From: Streptomyces sp. NBC_01465
Lineage (GTDB): Bacteria; Actinomycetota; Actinomycetes; Streptomycetales; Streptomycetaceae
NCBI RefSeq assembly: GCF_036227325.1
Contig: NZ_CP109467.1
Span: 2,728,001-2,792,000 of the forward strand
Reading direction: 5' to 3'
Length of the DNA stretch: 64,000 bases
The notes under the pieces are model-generated. The model saw only the letters and a program-made list of their open reading frames with translations, made no database searches and was not told the origin of the DNA. Shown one piece after another: positions 7,484 to 17,779 of this stretch. Within the stretch, counting starts at the first letter, position 1. Every line of letters begins with the position of its first letter. The position numbers and the translations under genes were made by a program.

Positions 7484-8380
7484 ATGACGCGCATCCGGAT
7501 CGGCTCGGCCCCCGACTCCTGGGGGGTCTGGTTCCCCGAAGACCCCGCTCAAGTCCCCTGGCCCCGCTTCCTCGACGAGGTCGCCGACTCCGGGTACGAG
7601 TGGATCGAGCTCGGCCCGTACGGGTACCTCCCCACCGACCCCGCCCGCCTCGCCGACGAACTCGCCGCCCGCAGCCTCCGCGTCTCCGCCGGCACCGTCT
7701 TCACCGGCCTCCACCACGGCCCCGCCGTCTGGGACGCCACCTGGAACCACGTCTCCGCAGTCGCCGCCCTCACCCGGTCCACCGGCGCCCGCCACCTCGT
7801 CGTCATCCCCTCCTTCTGGCGCGACGACAAGACGGGCAAGGTCCTAGAAGACCGCACCCTCACCCCCACCCAGTGGGACCAACTCACCACCCAAACAAAC
7901 CAGTTGGGCCGCGAGGTCCAGGACCGCTACGGCCTCCGCATCGTCGTCCACCCCCACGCCGACACCCACATCGACACGGACGAGAACACCACCCGTTTCC
8001 TCGACGCGACCGACCCGGACCTGGTCTCCCTCTGCCTGGACACCGGCCACTACGCCTACTGCGGCGGCGACAGCCTGCAGCTCATCAAGACGTACGGCGA
8101 GCGCATCGGCTACCTCCACCTCAAACAGGTGGACCCCACCGTCCTGGCCCAAGTCCGCACCCACAACACCCCGTTCGGCCCCGCTGTAGCCCAGGGCGTG
8201 ATGTGCGAGCCCCCGCACGGCATCCCCGCCCTGGAGCCGGTCCTCGAAGCCGCCCGCGCCCTCGCCCACCAGGACGAGCTCTTCGCCGTCGTCGAGCAGG
8301 ACATGTACCCCTGCCCGCCCGACCGCCCCCTCCCCATCGCCCGCCGCACCCGCGCCTTCCTACGCTCCTGCGGGCACTGA
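7484..8380 (+). CDS. Inosose dehydratase-like TIM-barrel protein (IolE/MocC type)
   Basis: A 298-residue xylose-isomerase-like TIM barrel. Visible features are IGSAPDSWGVWFPEDP at the start of the barrel, YEWIELGPYGYLP with a metal-ligand Glu, VVHPHADTHIDTDE, LCLDTGHYAYCGGD, YLHLKQVDP and AVVEQDMYP; these supply the His, Asp and Glu ligands of a divalent metal site. In inositol loci this type is thought to dehydrate 2-keto-myo-inositol to the trihydroxycyclohexanedione used by IolD. The start ATG at 7484 was preferred to an upstream in-frame codon because homologous proteins begin MTRIRIGSAPDSWG. It is divergent from iolC and its 3' end overlaps the convergent BTAD gene by 21 bp. Confidence 0.85.
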   Translation: MTRIRIGSAPDSWGVWFPEDPAQVPWPRFLDEVADSGYEWIELGPYGYLPTDPARLADELAARSLRVSAGTVFTGLHHGPAVWDATWNHVSAVAALTRSTGARHLVVIPSFWRDDKTGKVLEDRTLTPTQWDQLTTQTNQLGREVQDRYGLRIVVHPHADTHIDTDENTTRFLDATDPDLVSLCLDTGHYAYCGGDSLQLIKTYGERIGYLHLKQVDPTVLAQVRTHNTPFGPAVAQGVMCEPPHGIPALEPVLEAARALAHQDELFAVVEQDMYPCPPDRPLPIARRTRAFLRSCGH

Positions 8381-9151
8381 GAGGGTCACCAGCTCTGCCA
8401 GCTCCGGGTCCTGCCGGAGCAACTGGGCGTGCAGCACTTTGAGTTCGGGGCCGGGGTCCGCACCAAGCTCCTCCCCGACCTGCCTGCGATACTCCGCGTA
8501 CACGCCCAGCGCCTGGGCCCCGCGCCCTGCCCGGTAGAGCCCCAGCATCAGCAACCAGACGAACCGCTCGCGCAGCGGATGCTTCGTCACGATGCGCTGC
8601 AGATAGGGGACCGCGTTGCGGTGACCCCCCAGGTCCAGCTCGATCTCCGCCCGAAGCTCGATATCCGCCAGGAACCGCTCCTTGCGGTACATCCGCTCAA
8701 GCTCCAGGAGCGGCCCTTCGAGCCCCTCGACCAGGGGGCCCTTGACCAGGGCGCGCCCCTCGTCCAACAGCTGTGCAGCACGCGCGAGTTCGCCCCTCGT
8801 CGCCGCCGCCGTGCCCTCCGCCGCAAGCTGCTCGTACGCGACGACGTCCACCACCGCACCCCCGGTGTCCAGCAGGTAGCCGTCCCCGGCCCAGCTGAGT
8901 TCCACCGCGTCACCGAGCGCACCCCGCAGTCCCGACACCCACTTCTGCAGCAGGTTCTTCACATATGCCGGATGCCGGTCGCCCCAGAGCGCGGCGGCCA
9001 GCTGGTCCGCCGTCGTCACCGCTCCCGGGCGCAGCAACAGCACGGCGAGCAGGGCCCGTTGGCGCGGCGGACCGAGCGGGACGGCGGTGTCGCCCGCGCG
9101 CACCCTCAGCGGCCCGTAGAGGTCAATGGCGTACGGCACGGTACGGGTCAT
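8360..9151 (-). CDS. Small SARP-type transcriptional regulator (winged helix + BTAD)
   Basis: A 263-residue regulator with only the DNA-binding and bacterial transcriptional activation domains. The first 100 residues form an OmpR-like winged helix (IDLYGPLRVRAGDTAVPLG, RQRALLAVLLLRPGAVTT, LLQKWVSGLRGALGD). Residues 105-250 are the BTAD helices, including ELDLGGHRNAVPYLQRIV and HPLRERFVWLLMLGLYRAGR. There is no NB-ARC ATPase, so it is like ActII-4/RedD-size SARPs rather than AfsR. The ATG at 9151 has AAGGGGG about 8 bases upstream. It is divergent from the MMPL exporter gene with 65 bp between starts, which makes that gene a likely target; this is inference. Confidence 0.85.
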   Translation of the reverse strand: MTRTVPYAIDLYGPLRVRAGDTAVPLGPPRQRALLAVLLLRPGAVTTADQLAAALWGDRHPAYVKNLLQKWVSGLRGALGDAVELSWAGDGYLLDTGGAVVDVVAYEQLAAEGTAAATRGELARAAQLLDEGRALVKGPLVEGLEGPLLELERMYRKERFLADIELRAEIELDLGGHRNAVPYLQRIVTKHPLRERFVWLLMLGLYRAGRGAQALGVYAEYRRQVGEELGADPGPELKVLHAQLLRQDPELAELVTLSVPAGA

Positions 9152-9216
9152 TCTGCGTGCCCCCTTCCAGCGGTTGTTCCAGCGTACGTTCCAGCGCCCC
9201 GCCGCAGGCTGTGCGC

Positions 9217-11409
9217 ATGGCCCCACCCAGCAGCCCACCCAGCAGCCCCCTCCGCCGGCGCCCCCGTCCTGTCATCTGGCTCTCCGTAGCCCTGGCCGCC
9301 GTCTGCCTCGCGGTCGCGGCGGGCACGATGGACCGCCTCGTGCTGAGCCGGTTCGAGAGCCCCGGATCGGAGTCCGTCACCACCCGCGCCCTGCTGCGAC
9401 AAGAGTTCGGCACCGGTCCGCCGAGCGTCCTGCTCCTCCTCACCGCCCGGCACGGCACGGCGGACTCACCGCAGGTCGCCGCGGCCGGCCGCGCCCTGGA
9501 ACGCGAGCTGGCCGCACAACCGGGCGTCGCCGAGACCGCCTCGTACTGGTCCCACGGAAGCTCCCCGGTGCTGCGCTCCACCGACGGCCGCCGGGCGATG
9601 ATCCTGGCCCGGATGTCGGGCACGGTCACCGAGGCGCGGTCCCGACTCGCCGCTCTCTCCCCGGAGTTCACCCGCTCCGATGCCGTCCTCACCGTCCGCG
9701 TCGGCGGCAGTGACGAGGTCTTCCGGCAAGCGGCGGAGCAGGCGCGCACGGACTTCCTGCGCGCCGAACTGATGGTCCTTCCCCTGGTCCTCCTCCTGCT
9801 CTTCCTCATCTACCGCCGCCTCCCCGCCGCCGCCCTCACCCTCGCCATGGGCCTCTTCTCCGTCGCCGCCACCCTTGCTCTGCTGCGCGGCGTCAGCCAT
9901 CTCACCGAGGTCTCGACGTTCGCGGCCAATCTCACCCTCGTCATGGGCATCGGTCTCGGCGTGGACTACTCCCTCTTCGTGATCAGCCGATTCCGCGAGG
10001 AACTGCGCTCCGGACAGGACGTCCCCGGGGCCGTCGCACAGTCGGTCGCCCACGCGGGGCGCACCGTGGCCTTCAGCGGCCTGACCGTTCTGATCTCCCT
10101 GTCCTGCCTCCTCCTCTTCCCTTTCCCCTTCCTCCGCTCCTTCGCGTACGCGGGCATCGGCACCGTCCTGACCTCGGTCTTCGCCGCCCTGGTGATCCTG
10201 CCCGCCGCTCTGACCCGCCTCGGCCACCGGATCCTGCCGGCCAACTCCCGCCCGTCGCGCGACTGGTGGAGCGACACGGCTCTGCGCATGATGCGCCACC
10301 CGCTGCGGTACGGGATCCCGGCCCTGCTCCTCGTCCTGGCCCTGGCCTCCCCCGCCCCGGGCCTGCGCTTCGGCACCCCGGACGACCGGGTCCTACCGGA
10401 GGACGTGTCCAGCCGGGTCGTCCAGCAGGATGTCCGTGACCATTTCGCGGCGGAGGAGACCGACGCGATCCAGGTCCTGACGCCCGATGCGCGCGACTCC
10501 GCCTCGACGGCGCTCGCGCTCTCCCGTATCCCCGGCGTCCAGCAGGTGGACGCCCTGTCCGGTGCGTACGCCCAGGGCCGCCGGATCCTCGGCCCGAACG
10601 ACGCCTCGCGACGCTTCGACTCCCCCCGGGACAGCTGGTACTCCGTCGTCCCTTCCCAACACGCCCTGGAATCAACCGAATCCGTCGACCACCTGCTCTC
10701 CGCCGTCCGCACCGCCGCGGGACCCGACAGCGTCCGCCTCGGCGGCTACCCGGCGGAACTCCACGACTTCCGTTCCGCACTGACGGACCGCGCCCCTCTG
10801 GTGCTCGCTCTGATCCTGGCCGTCACCTTCCTGGTCCTGCTCCTCATGACCCGCAGCGTCCTGCTCCCCGCCAAGGCGATGGTGCTCAACTTCCTCTCCA
10901 TGGCGGTCATGTTCGGCACCCTGGTCTGGATCTTCCAGGAGGGGCATCTCTCCGGCCTCCTCGGCTTCACGCCGACCGGTTCCATCGAACCGAGCATCCC
11001 GATCCTGATGCTCTGCACGGCTTTCGGCCTCTCCATGGACTACGAAGTCCTCATGCTGTCGCGGATCACGGAGGAGTACGGGCGGACCGGCGACCTGCCC
11101 GGATCGGTCGCCACCGGTCTGGCACGCAGCGGCCCGCTCATCACGTCGGCCGCCGCGGTGCTGGCCGCCTCGTTCGCGACGTACGCCACGTCGGGCATCG
11201 TTTATCTGAAAATGCTCGCCGTCGGCATGGTCGTGGTGATCCTCGTCGACGCGACCCTGATCCGGGCGGTGCTCGTCCCCGTCCTCATGCGGCTGGCGGG
11301 GAACGCCAACTGGTGGATGCCGGGGCGCCGACGCGGTGACCCCGGCCCCGTACGCGGCGTTGATCCGGTGACCCGACCGGAGCCAACCGCAAGGAGCAGC
11401 ACACCATGA
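9217..11409 (+). CDS. MMPL/RND family transporter
   Basis: A 730-residue inner-membrane exporter with the duplicated MMPL layout: one membrane helix near residue 20-40, a large external domain, five helices from about 185, then the same pattern repeated in the C-terminal half. The proton-relay motif is present in both halves: GLGVDYSLFVISRFREE (Asp near 250) and GLSMDYEVLMLSRITEE (Asp near 608). Members move lipids, peptides or antibiotics using the proton gradient. The ATG at 9217 was chosen; longer forms would run through the opposite gene. Its stop overlaps the start of the peptidoglycan-binding gene as ATGA. Substrate unknown. Confidence 0.92.
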   Translation: MAPPSSPPSSPLRRRPRPVIWLSVALAAVCLAVAAGTMDRLVLSRFESPGSESVTTRALLRQEFGTGPPSVLLLLTARHGTADSPQVAAAGRALERELAAQPGVAETASYWSHGSSPVLRSTDGRRAMILARMSGTVTEARSRLAALSPEFTRSDAVLTVRVGGSDEVFRQAAEQARTDFLRAELMVLPLVLLLLFLIYRRLPAAALTLAMGLFSVAATLALLRGVSHLTEVSTFAANLTLVMGIGLGVDYSLFVISRFREELRSGQDVPGAVAQSVAHAGRTVAFSGLTVLISLSCLLLFPFPFLRSFAYAGIGTVLTSVFAALVILPAALTRLGHRILPANSRPSRDWWSDTALRMMRHPLRYGIPALLLVLALASPAPGLRFGTPDDRVLPEDVSSRVVQQDVRDHFAAEETDAIQVLTPDARDSASTALALSRIPGVQQVDALSGAYAQGRRILGPNDASRRFDSPRDSWYSVVPSQHALESTESVDHLLSAVRTAAGPDSVRLGGYPAELHDFRSALTDRAPLVLALILAVTFLVLLLMTRSVLLPAKAMVLNFLSMAVMFGTLVWIFQEGHLSGLLGFTPTGSIEPSIPILMLCTAFGLSMDYEVLMLSRITEEYGRTGDLPGSVATGLARSGPLITSAAAVLAASFATYATSGIVYLKMLAVGMVVVILVDATLIRAVLVPVLMRLAGNANWWMPGRRRGDPGPVRGVDPVTRPEPTARSSTP

Positions 11410-11762
11410 TGCGCACCACCCTGAGGCGTTCGGCGTGGGCGGCGGCCGCCCTGACCGCCGTCCTCGCACTCGCCCCGACCGCCACGGCCTCCGCCGCCCA
11501 GCAACCCCCCACCGCCGACACCGCGGCCGCCTGCGCGTTCTACGACGGTGACGCGCTCACCATGTACGGACAGCGCGGCGACCGGGTCTCGCAGATCCAG
11601 TGCATGCTCGCCAACCGGCACTACCTCCCCTGGAAGGCGGTCGACGGGGTCTTCGGCGACCGCACCCTGGCCGCTGTCGAGCGCTTCCAGCGCGACCATC
11701 CGCCGCTGGCCGTGGACGGCATGGTGGGGACGCTGACCTGGAACGCGCTCTGGTACGCGTAG
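11406..11762 (+). CDS. Secreted peptidoglycan-binding protein
   Basis: A 118-residue protein with a Sec signal peptide (MMRTTLRRSAWAAAALTAVLALAPTATASA, cleavage near residue 30, described here by position 1-30) and one PG_binding_1 domain at about 55-115. The domain core is visible as GDRVSQIQCMLANR, VDGVFGDRTLAAVERFQRDH and VDGMVGTLTWNALW. Two cysteines may form a disulphide outside the cell. The start overlaps the MMPL stop (ATGA), so the pair is translationally coupled and likely co-functional; a second ATG at 11409 is possible. The domain usually anchors an enzyme to the wall, but here it stands alone. A strong terminator follows. Confidence 0.88.
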   Translation: MMRTTLRRSAWAAAALTAVLALAPTATASAAQQPPTADTAAACAFYDGDALTMYGQRGDRVSQIQCMLANRHYLPWKAVDGVFGDRTLAAVERFQRDHPPLAVDGMVGTLTWNALWYA

Positions 11763-11783
11763 CCCCGTAACCCCAGCCCCCCG

Positions 11784-11822
11784 AAGGTCCGGACCCGCAC
11801 CCCGCGAGTCCGGACCTTTTCC
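11784..11822 (+). terminator. Intrinsic terminator after the MMPL operon
   Basis: An 11-bp perfect stem (AAGGTCCGGAC at 11784-11794, GTCCGGACCTT at 11808-11818) with a 13-base loop and a following T-rich tail. It is one of the few terminators in the window with a T-run. The next 226 bases up to the HTH gene show no other gene. Confidence 0.85.
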
Positions 11823-12048
11823 CTTTTGTAATATCGCGCCCCATGTGCTGCATACGTCACGGCAGTTACCCCCTCGTCACACATGTCTCCATTACGCGGG
11901 CTTTCCGTCACAGGAGATCAACAGCCATACCTCCAGCCTCACTCTCCGTCGTTCACCGGGCACAGGCTGAGTGATCGCCAGCGTCCCCGCCGCGGCTCCC
12001 CCGCCGGCCCCCAGGCCGACGTCGCGGCGTACGCAAGGAGGTGTCCCT

Positions 12049-12252
12049 ATGACCGACCGAAGGCTCTGGTCCTACAAGGAGATTGCCGCGCACATCCGGG
12101 TGCAGCCGGACACGGTGCGCTCGTACCGCAAACACGGACTGCTCCCGCCGCCCGACCTCGTGGAGGGCGGAAAGCCCTACTGGTTCGCCGACACGATCCG
12201 CGCCTGGCAGGCCCGGCGGCCCGGGACCAGAGGCAGCAGGGACAAGTACTAG
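12049..12252 (+). CDS. Small helix-turn-helix (AlpA/excisionase-like) DNA-binding protein
   Basis: A 67-residue protein, almost all of it a MerR-like/HTH_17 winged helix: LWSYKEIAAHIRVQPDTVRSYRKHG is the helix-turn-helix and LVEGGKPYWFADTIRAWQARRPG the wing and following helix. The start ATG at 12049 has a textbook AAGGAGG at 12036-12042, which rules out the longer in-frame start at 11971. Proteins of this size and type are used as transcription factors or as excisionases of mobile elements. No integrase or other phage gene is nearby, so a stand-alone regulator is more likely. Followed by a perfect palindromic terminator. Confidence 0.8.
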   Translation: MTDRRLWSYKEIAAHIRVQPDTVRSYRKHGLLPPPDLVEGGKPYWFADTIRAWQARRPGTRGSRDKY

Positions 12253-12258
12253 TACCGG

Positions 12259-12287
12259 TGGGGCGCGCAATCCGATTGCGCGCCCCA
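12259..12287 (+). terminator. Palindromic terminator after the small HTH gene
   Basis: TGGGGCGCGCAATC (12259-12272) and GATTGCGCGCCCCA (12274-12287) form a perfect 14-bp inverted repeat around one base. Its symmetry would work on either strand. It lies between the HTH stop and the downstream acetyltransferase. Confidence 0.75.
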
Positions 12288-12311
12288 CCCCCCACTGAAG
12301 AGAATCCCCGG

Positions 12312-12866
12312 ATGAGCGACTTCTCCTTCAAGCCCACCCTCAGCGGAGACAAGGTCGTCCTGCGGCCCTTCACCGCCGAGGACGTGGACACGATGTCCGT
12401 GATCCTCCGCGATCCCGAGGTCCTCAAGTTCACCGGATCCGCGCACACCGAGGTGAGCGACGAGACGGTGCGCACCTTCTACACCACGCGCAACGACCAG
12501 CCGGACCGCCTCGACCTCGCCGTCACGGACCGTACGACCGGCGAACTGGTCGGCGAGGCGATCCTCTACGAGTACGACGCCCACAACCGCAGCTGCACCT
12601 TCCGCACCCTGATCGGCCCGACCGGACGCGACCGCGGCCTCGGCACCGAGGCCTGCCGGCTCATCGTCGGGTACGGATTCGGGCAACTGGGCCTGAACCG
12701 CATCGCCCTGGGCGTCTTCGACTTCAACCCCCGCGCCCGGCGCGCCTACGAGAAGGCCGGCTTCGTCGTCGAGGGCGTCGAGCGCGAGGCGCTGCTCCAC
12801 GACGGCCAGTGGATCGACTCCGTATCGATGTCGATCCTCGCCCGGGAGTGGACCGCGGCCCCATAG
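12312..12866 (+). CDS. GNAT acetyltransferase (RimJ/RimL type)
   Basis: A 184-residue acetyltransferase of the Acetyltransf_3 subgroup. VVLRPFTAEDVDTMSVIL is the typical N-terminal strand-helix; IGPTGRDRGLGTEACRLIVGYGF is the acetyl-CoA binding motif, and IALGVFDFNPRARRAYEKAGFVVEG is the motif B region. Relatives acetylate ribosomal protein N-termini, aminoglycosides or small amines. The ATG at 12312 follows a GAAGAGAA purine run. It is convergent with the antiporter gene, with 3 bp between stops. The substrate cannot be predicted from context. Confidence 0.88.
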   Translation: MSDFSFKPTLSGDKVVLRPFTAEDVDTMSVILRDPEVLKFTGSAHTEVSDETVRTFYTTRNDQPDRLDLAVTDRTTGELVGEAILYEYDAHNRSCTFRTLIGPTGRDRGLGTEACRLIVGYGFGQLGLNRIALGVFDFNPRARRAYEKAGFVVEGVEREALLHDGQWIDSVSMSILAREWTAAP

Positions 12867-12869
12867 CAC

Positions 12870-14084
12870 TCACCAGGATTCCGCCCCCTGGATCGGCCCG
12901 TTGGGCATCACCTTCCCGCCCGCACCCGCCCGCAGCTTGAGCGCGACGAGCGGGAAGACCAGCACCGACACCATGCCCGCCCCCACCAGCGCCGCCGCCT
13001 CGCCCGCCTCCAGGACCTTGTCCTCGACGCCGATCGTGGTGATCGCCACGACCAGCGGCAGCGCGGTCGACCCGAAGAGGGTCAGCGCCTTGCGGTCCTT
13101 GGGGCCCAGGTCGCGCGGGGCGAGGACCCAGATCGGTCCGCCGCGTACGACCAGGAACAGCACCAGGAACACGGGCAGCAGGATCAGCACCCGCCCGCCG
13201 TCGAGCAGCGCGCGCAGGTCGAACTCGATGCCGGTGACGATGAAGAAGATCGGTACGAGGAAACCGAAGCCCATCGCCTCGACCTTCTCCAGGATCTCCC
13301 CGCTGCTCTCGGGCACCGCCCCGTGCAGCACGAGCCGGGTGACCAGCCCCGCGGCGAACGCGCCGAGCAGCACATCGAGGCCGAGCGCCTGGGAGAGGCC
13401 GAGCATCACCGCGAGCATCAACACCACGAAGCGGACCGCGAACTGACCGCTGGAGTGCAGCGTCTTGGCGATCACGCCCGAGAACCAGGGCGGCTTCGGC
13501 CGCATCCCCCAGTACACCGCGCCCGCCGTCATCGCCGCGAACAGGGCGAGCAGCACCGTCGACTCGCCGGGATTGCGGCCGCTCAGCAGCAGCGCCATCG
13601 CGATGATCGGGCCGAACTCCCCCACCGCGCCGACCGCCATCATCACCGAGCCGAACCGGCTGTGCAGATCGCCGGAGTCGCGCAGGACCGGCAGGACGGT
13701 GCCGAGTGCGGTGCTGGTCAGCGCGGTGCCGATGTAGACGCCCTTGCTGAAGTCGCCGCTCGCGAGCAGTACGCCGATTCCCAGGCCGAGTACGAGCGCG
13801 ACGAGCCACGCCCAGCTCGCCCGCTTGAGCGTGTCGCCGCGGATCTTGTCGAACTCGATCTCGTACCCGGCCAGGAAGATCAGCATGGCCAGGCCGAGTT
13901 GGGAGAGTCCGTCGGTCGCCGCGTCCGTGTGCGCCCAGCCGAGGACGTCGGGGCCGATCGCGATGCCGAGCAGGATCTCGAAGATGACGAGCGGCACGGG
14001 CACCCAACGGCCCAGCCCGTAGGCCAGAAGTGGTGCGAGCACCGCGATGGACATGATCAGGACCAGCGTCCCCGAATGCGACAT
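12870..14084 (-). CDS. Cation/proton antiporter (CPA, NhaP/KefB-like membrane domain)
   Basis: A 404-residue membrane protein with about 12 predicted helices and no C-terminal RCK/TrkA domain. Conserved parts are LLGIAIGPDVLGW, LSQLGLAMLIFLAGYEIEFDKI, GTALTSTALGTVLPVLRDSG, VGAVGEFGPIIAMALLLSG and FLVPIFFIVTGIEFDLRAL, typical of the Na+/H+ exchanger superfamily (PF00999). It would exchange Na+ or K+ for H+ across the cytoplasmic membrane. The ATG at 14084 is 56 bp from the divergent PrsW gene. Ion specificity and direction are not readable from sequence. Confidence 0.9.
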   Translation of the reverse strand: MSHSGTLVLIMSIAVLAPLLAYGLGRWVPVPLVIFEILLGIAIGPDVLGWAHTDAATDGLSQLGLAMLIFLAGYEIEFDKIRGDTLKRASWAWLVALVLGLGIGVLLASGDFSKGVYIGTALTSTALGTVLPVLRDSGDLHSRFGSVMMAVGAVGEFGPIIAMALLLSGRNPGESTVLLALFAAMTAGAVYWGMRPKPPWFSGVIAKTLHSSGQFAVRFVVLMLAVMLGLSQALGLDVLLGAFAAGLVTRLVLHGAVPESSGEILEKVEAMGFGFLVPIFFIVTGIEFDLRALLDGGRVLILLPVFLVLFLVVRGGPIWVLAPRDLGPKDRKALTLFGSTALPLVVAITTIGVEDKVLEAGEAAALVGAGMVSVLVFPLVALKLRAGAGGKVMPNGPIQGAESW

Positions 14085-14140
14085 ATGGGGTATTTACCAT
14101 AGGCTCCGGACAAGTTGGCCAATAAGCGGAGGGAATCAGC

Positions 14141-15043
14141 GTGACGCAGCACATCGATCCCGGCGGTCCGTCAGCGGCTCCACAGGCACGGCCCGGCCTG
14201 TGGAAGCGCTGCCTGTGGGGCGGGCTCGCGCTCTGGGCGCTGACCGCGGTCGTCACGTACGCGACCCAGAACACGACCCTGCTCCCGACCCTCATCCTGC
14301 TCGGCTCGTTCCTGACGCCGGCCGTCTTCGTGCTCTGGGCGTACGAGCGCCACGGCGCCGACTTCGGGGTGAACCTGATCCTCGGCTGCTTCGTCACCGG
14401 CGGCATCCTCGGTGTGCTCGGCGCCTCGGTCATGGAGTACTACCTGCTCCACCCCTCCGCCTGGATGTTCCTCGGCGTCGGGCTGATCGAGGAGGCGGTG
14501 AAGCTCGTCGCGCTGATGTTCGTGCTGCGGCGCTACCCGCGGATCCACGGGATGCGGGCCGGCCTGGTGCTCGGCGCGACCGTCGGCTTCGGCTTCGCGG
14601 CCTTCGAGAGCGCGGGGTACGCGTTCAACGCGGCCGTCACCCTGCGCGGCATCGATCTGCGCTCGCTCCTGGAGACGGAGATCCTGCGCGGACTGCTCGC
14701 ACCCTTCGGGCACGGGCTGTGGACGGCGATCGCGGGCGGGGTGCTGCTGTCTTTCCGTAAGCCGAACGGCCACTTCCGCTTCACCGCCCCGGTCGTTGGT
14801 ACGTACGTCGGCGTCGCGATCCTGCACTCCCTGTGGGACTCGATGCACGGCATCGCGATCTGGCTGGTCGCGAAGATCACGGCGAGCGACTGGGACCGGA
14901 GCCTCTTCGCGCTCGGCTACATCCCGAAGCCGACGGAGGAGCAGAAGCACCTGTTCACGCTCTTCTCGGTGGGCGGGCTGGTCGTGATCACGGCGCTGGC
15001 GATCCTCTGGCTGAGGTCGCTGTCTCGACGTGATACCCCCTAG
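14141..15043 (+). CDS. PrsW family intramembrane metalloprotease
   Basis: A 300-residue integral membrane protein with about 8-9 helices. The PrsW/CAAX-like protease motifs are visible: EEAVKL (Glu117-Glu118), FESAGYAFN (Glu156), and histidines in FGHGLWTAI and ILHSLWDSMHG. In Bacillus, PrsW makes the site-1 cut of the anti-sigma factor RsiW; a similar role in anti-sigma cleavage here is possible but unproven. The start is GTG at 14141 with GGAGGG upstream. The stop codon TAG lies inside the CsoR-type copper operator of the next gene. Confidence 0.88.
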   Translation: MTQHIDPGGPSAAPQARPGLWKRCLWGGLALWALTAVVTYATQNTTLLPTLILLGSFLTPAVFVLWAYERHGADFGVNLILGCFVTGGILGVLGASVMEYYLLHPSAWMFLGVGLIEEAVKLVALMFVLRRYPRIHGMRAGLVLGATVGFGFAAFESAGYAFNAAVTLRGIDLRSLLETEILRGLLAPFGHGLWTAIAGGVLLSFRKPNGHFRFTAPVVGTYVGVAILHSLWDSMHGIAIWLVAKITASDWDRSLFALGYIPKPTEEQKHLFTLFSVGGLVVITALAILWLRSLSRRDTP

Positions 15044-15050
15044 GGGTATA
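15032..15050. promoter_or_regulatory. CsoR-type copper-responsive operator
   Basis: GATACCCCCTAGGGGTATA is a quasi-palindrome with C and G tracts around CTAG, flanked by AT-rich ends, matching the form of operators bound by the copper-sensing repressor CsoR in actinobacteria. It lies about 90 bp before copZ. The operator overlaps the last codons and stop of prsW. No csoR gene lies in this window. Confidence 0.75.
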
Positions 15051-15135
15051 GTGTGGTTCGTGTCAGGGGGTCGCGGGATTCCCGCAGGACCACTGGCGCA
15101 CCATGGGTACGTACATCCCTGAAGAGGAGAACGAG

Positions 15136-15465
15136 ATGACCGCCGAGACCGAGATCCCCCAGGCCGAGATCGCGCAGACCGCCCCGACCGCCGGCTCCTG
15201 CTGCGGCGGCGGATCCTGCGGACCCGCCGGTTCCGCCGAGGTCGAGGTCGGCGCCGTCACCGCGGTCTACCAGGTGACCGGCATGACCTGCGGCCACTGC
15301 GAGGGCGCGGTCTCCGGCGAGATCTCGGAGCTCCCCGGCGTCACCTCGGTGACGGCCGTGGCGTCGACGGGCCAGGTGACGGTGGTCTCCAAGGCCCCGC
15401 TGGACGAGGAGGCCGTGCGCGCGGTGGTCGACGAGGCGGGCTACGAGCTCGTCGGCCGGGCCTGA
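15136..15465 (+). CDS. copZ: Copper chaperone with heavy-metal-associated domain (CopZ-like)
   Basis: A 109-residue cytoplasmic protein. Residues about 45-109 form one HMA domain with the metal motif GMTCGHCEGAV (Cys52, Cys55). The extra N-terminal part holds a second cysteine cluster, GSCCGGGSCGPAG at about 19-31, not present in short CopZ proteins; it may add metal-binding capacity. It would pass Cu(I) to the CopA pump encoded next. The ATG at 15136 was preferred over an in-frame ATG at 15103 because AGAGGAG stands 7 bases before it. Expression is probably induced by copper through the upstream CsoR-type site. Confidence 0.92.
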   Translation: MTAETEIPQAEIAQTAPTAGSCCGGGSCGPAGSAEVEVGAVTAVYQVTGMTCGHCEGAVSGEISELPGVTSVTAVASTGQVTVVSKAPLDEEAVRAVVDEAGYELVGRA

Positions 15466-15501
15466 CACACCCCCACACTCACACCCCTGATTCACACTGC
15501 C

Positions 15502-15557
15502 GACCGGGCCGTACCGGACCAGTTCCATACTGGTTCTGTACGGCCCGGTCTCGTTTT
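15502..15557 (+). terminator. Nested hairpin terminator between copZ and copA
   Basis: A 13-bp perfect outer stem (15502-15514 with 15538-15550) encloses a 6-bp inner stem (ACCAGT/ACTGGT), followed by TCTCGTTTT. It would reduce read-through from copZ, giving more chaperone than pump from one promoter. Confidence 0.8.
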
Positions 15558-15568
15558 GGAGCACGTCA

Positions 15569-17719
<2,151 letters not shown>

Positions 17720-17779
17720 CCGGACGCTCCGCTTCACAGCTCGCACACGAATGAGACGTGGATCACACATATTTGGGGG

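Noticed and set aside
8965..9216. Longer N-terminus for the MMPL exporter
   Set aside because: It would overlap the BTAD gene on the opposite strand and adds no membrane or signal segment; the ATG at 9217 directly precedes the first helix.
12049..12252. Small HTH protein as excisionase of an integrated element
   Set aside because: No integrase, attachment repeats or tRNA gene nearby; a plain regulator is the simpler reading.
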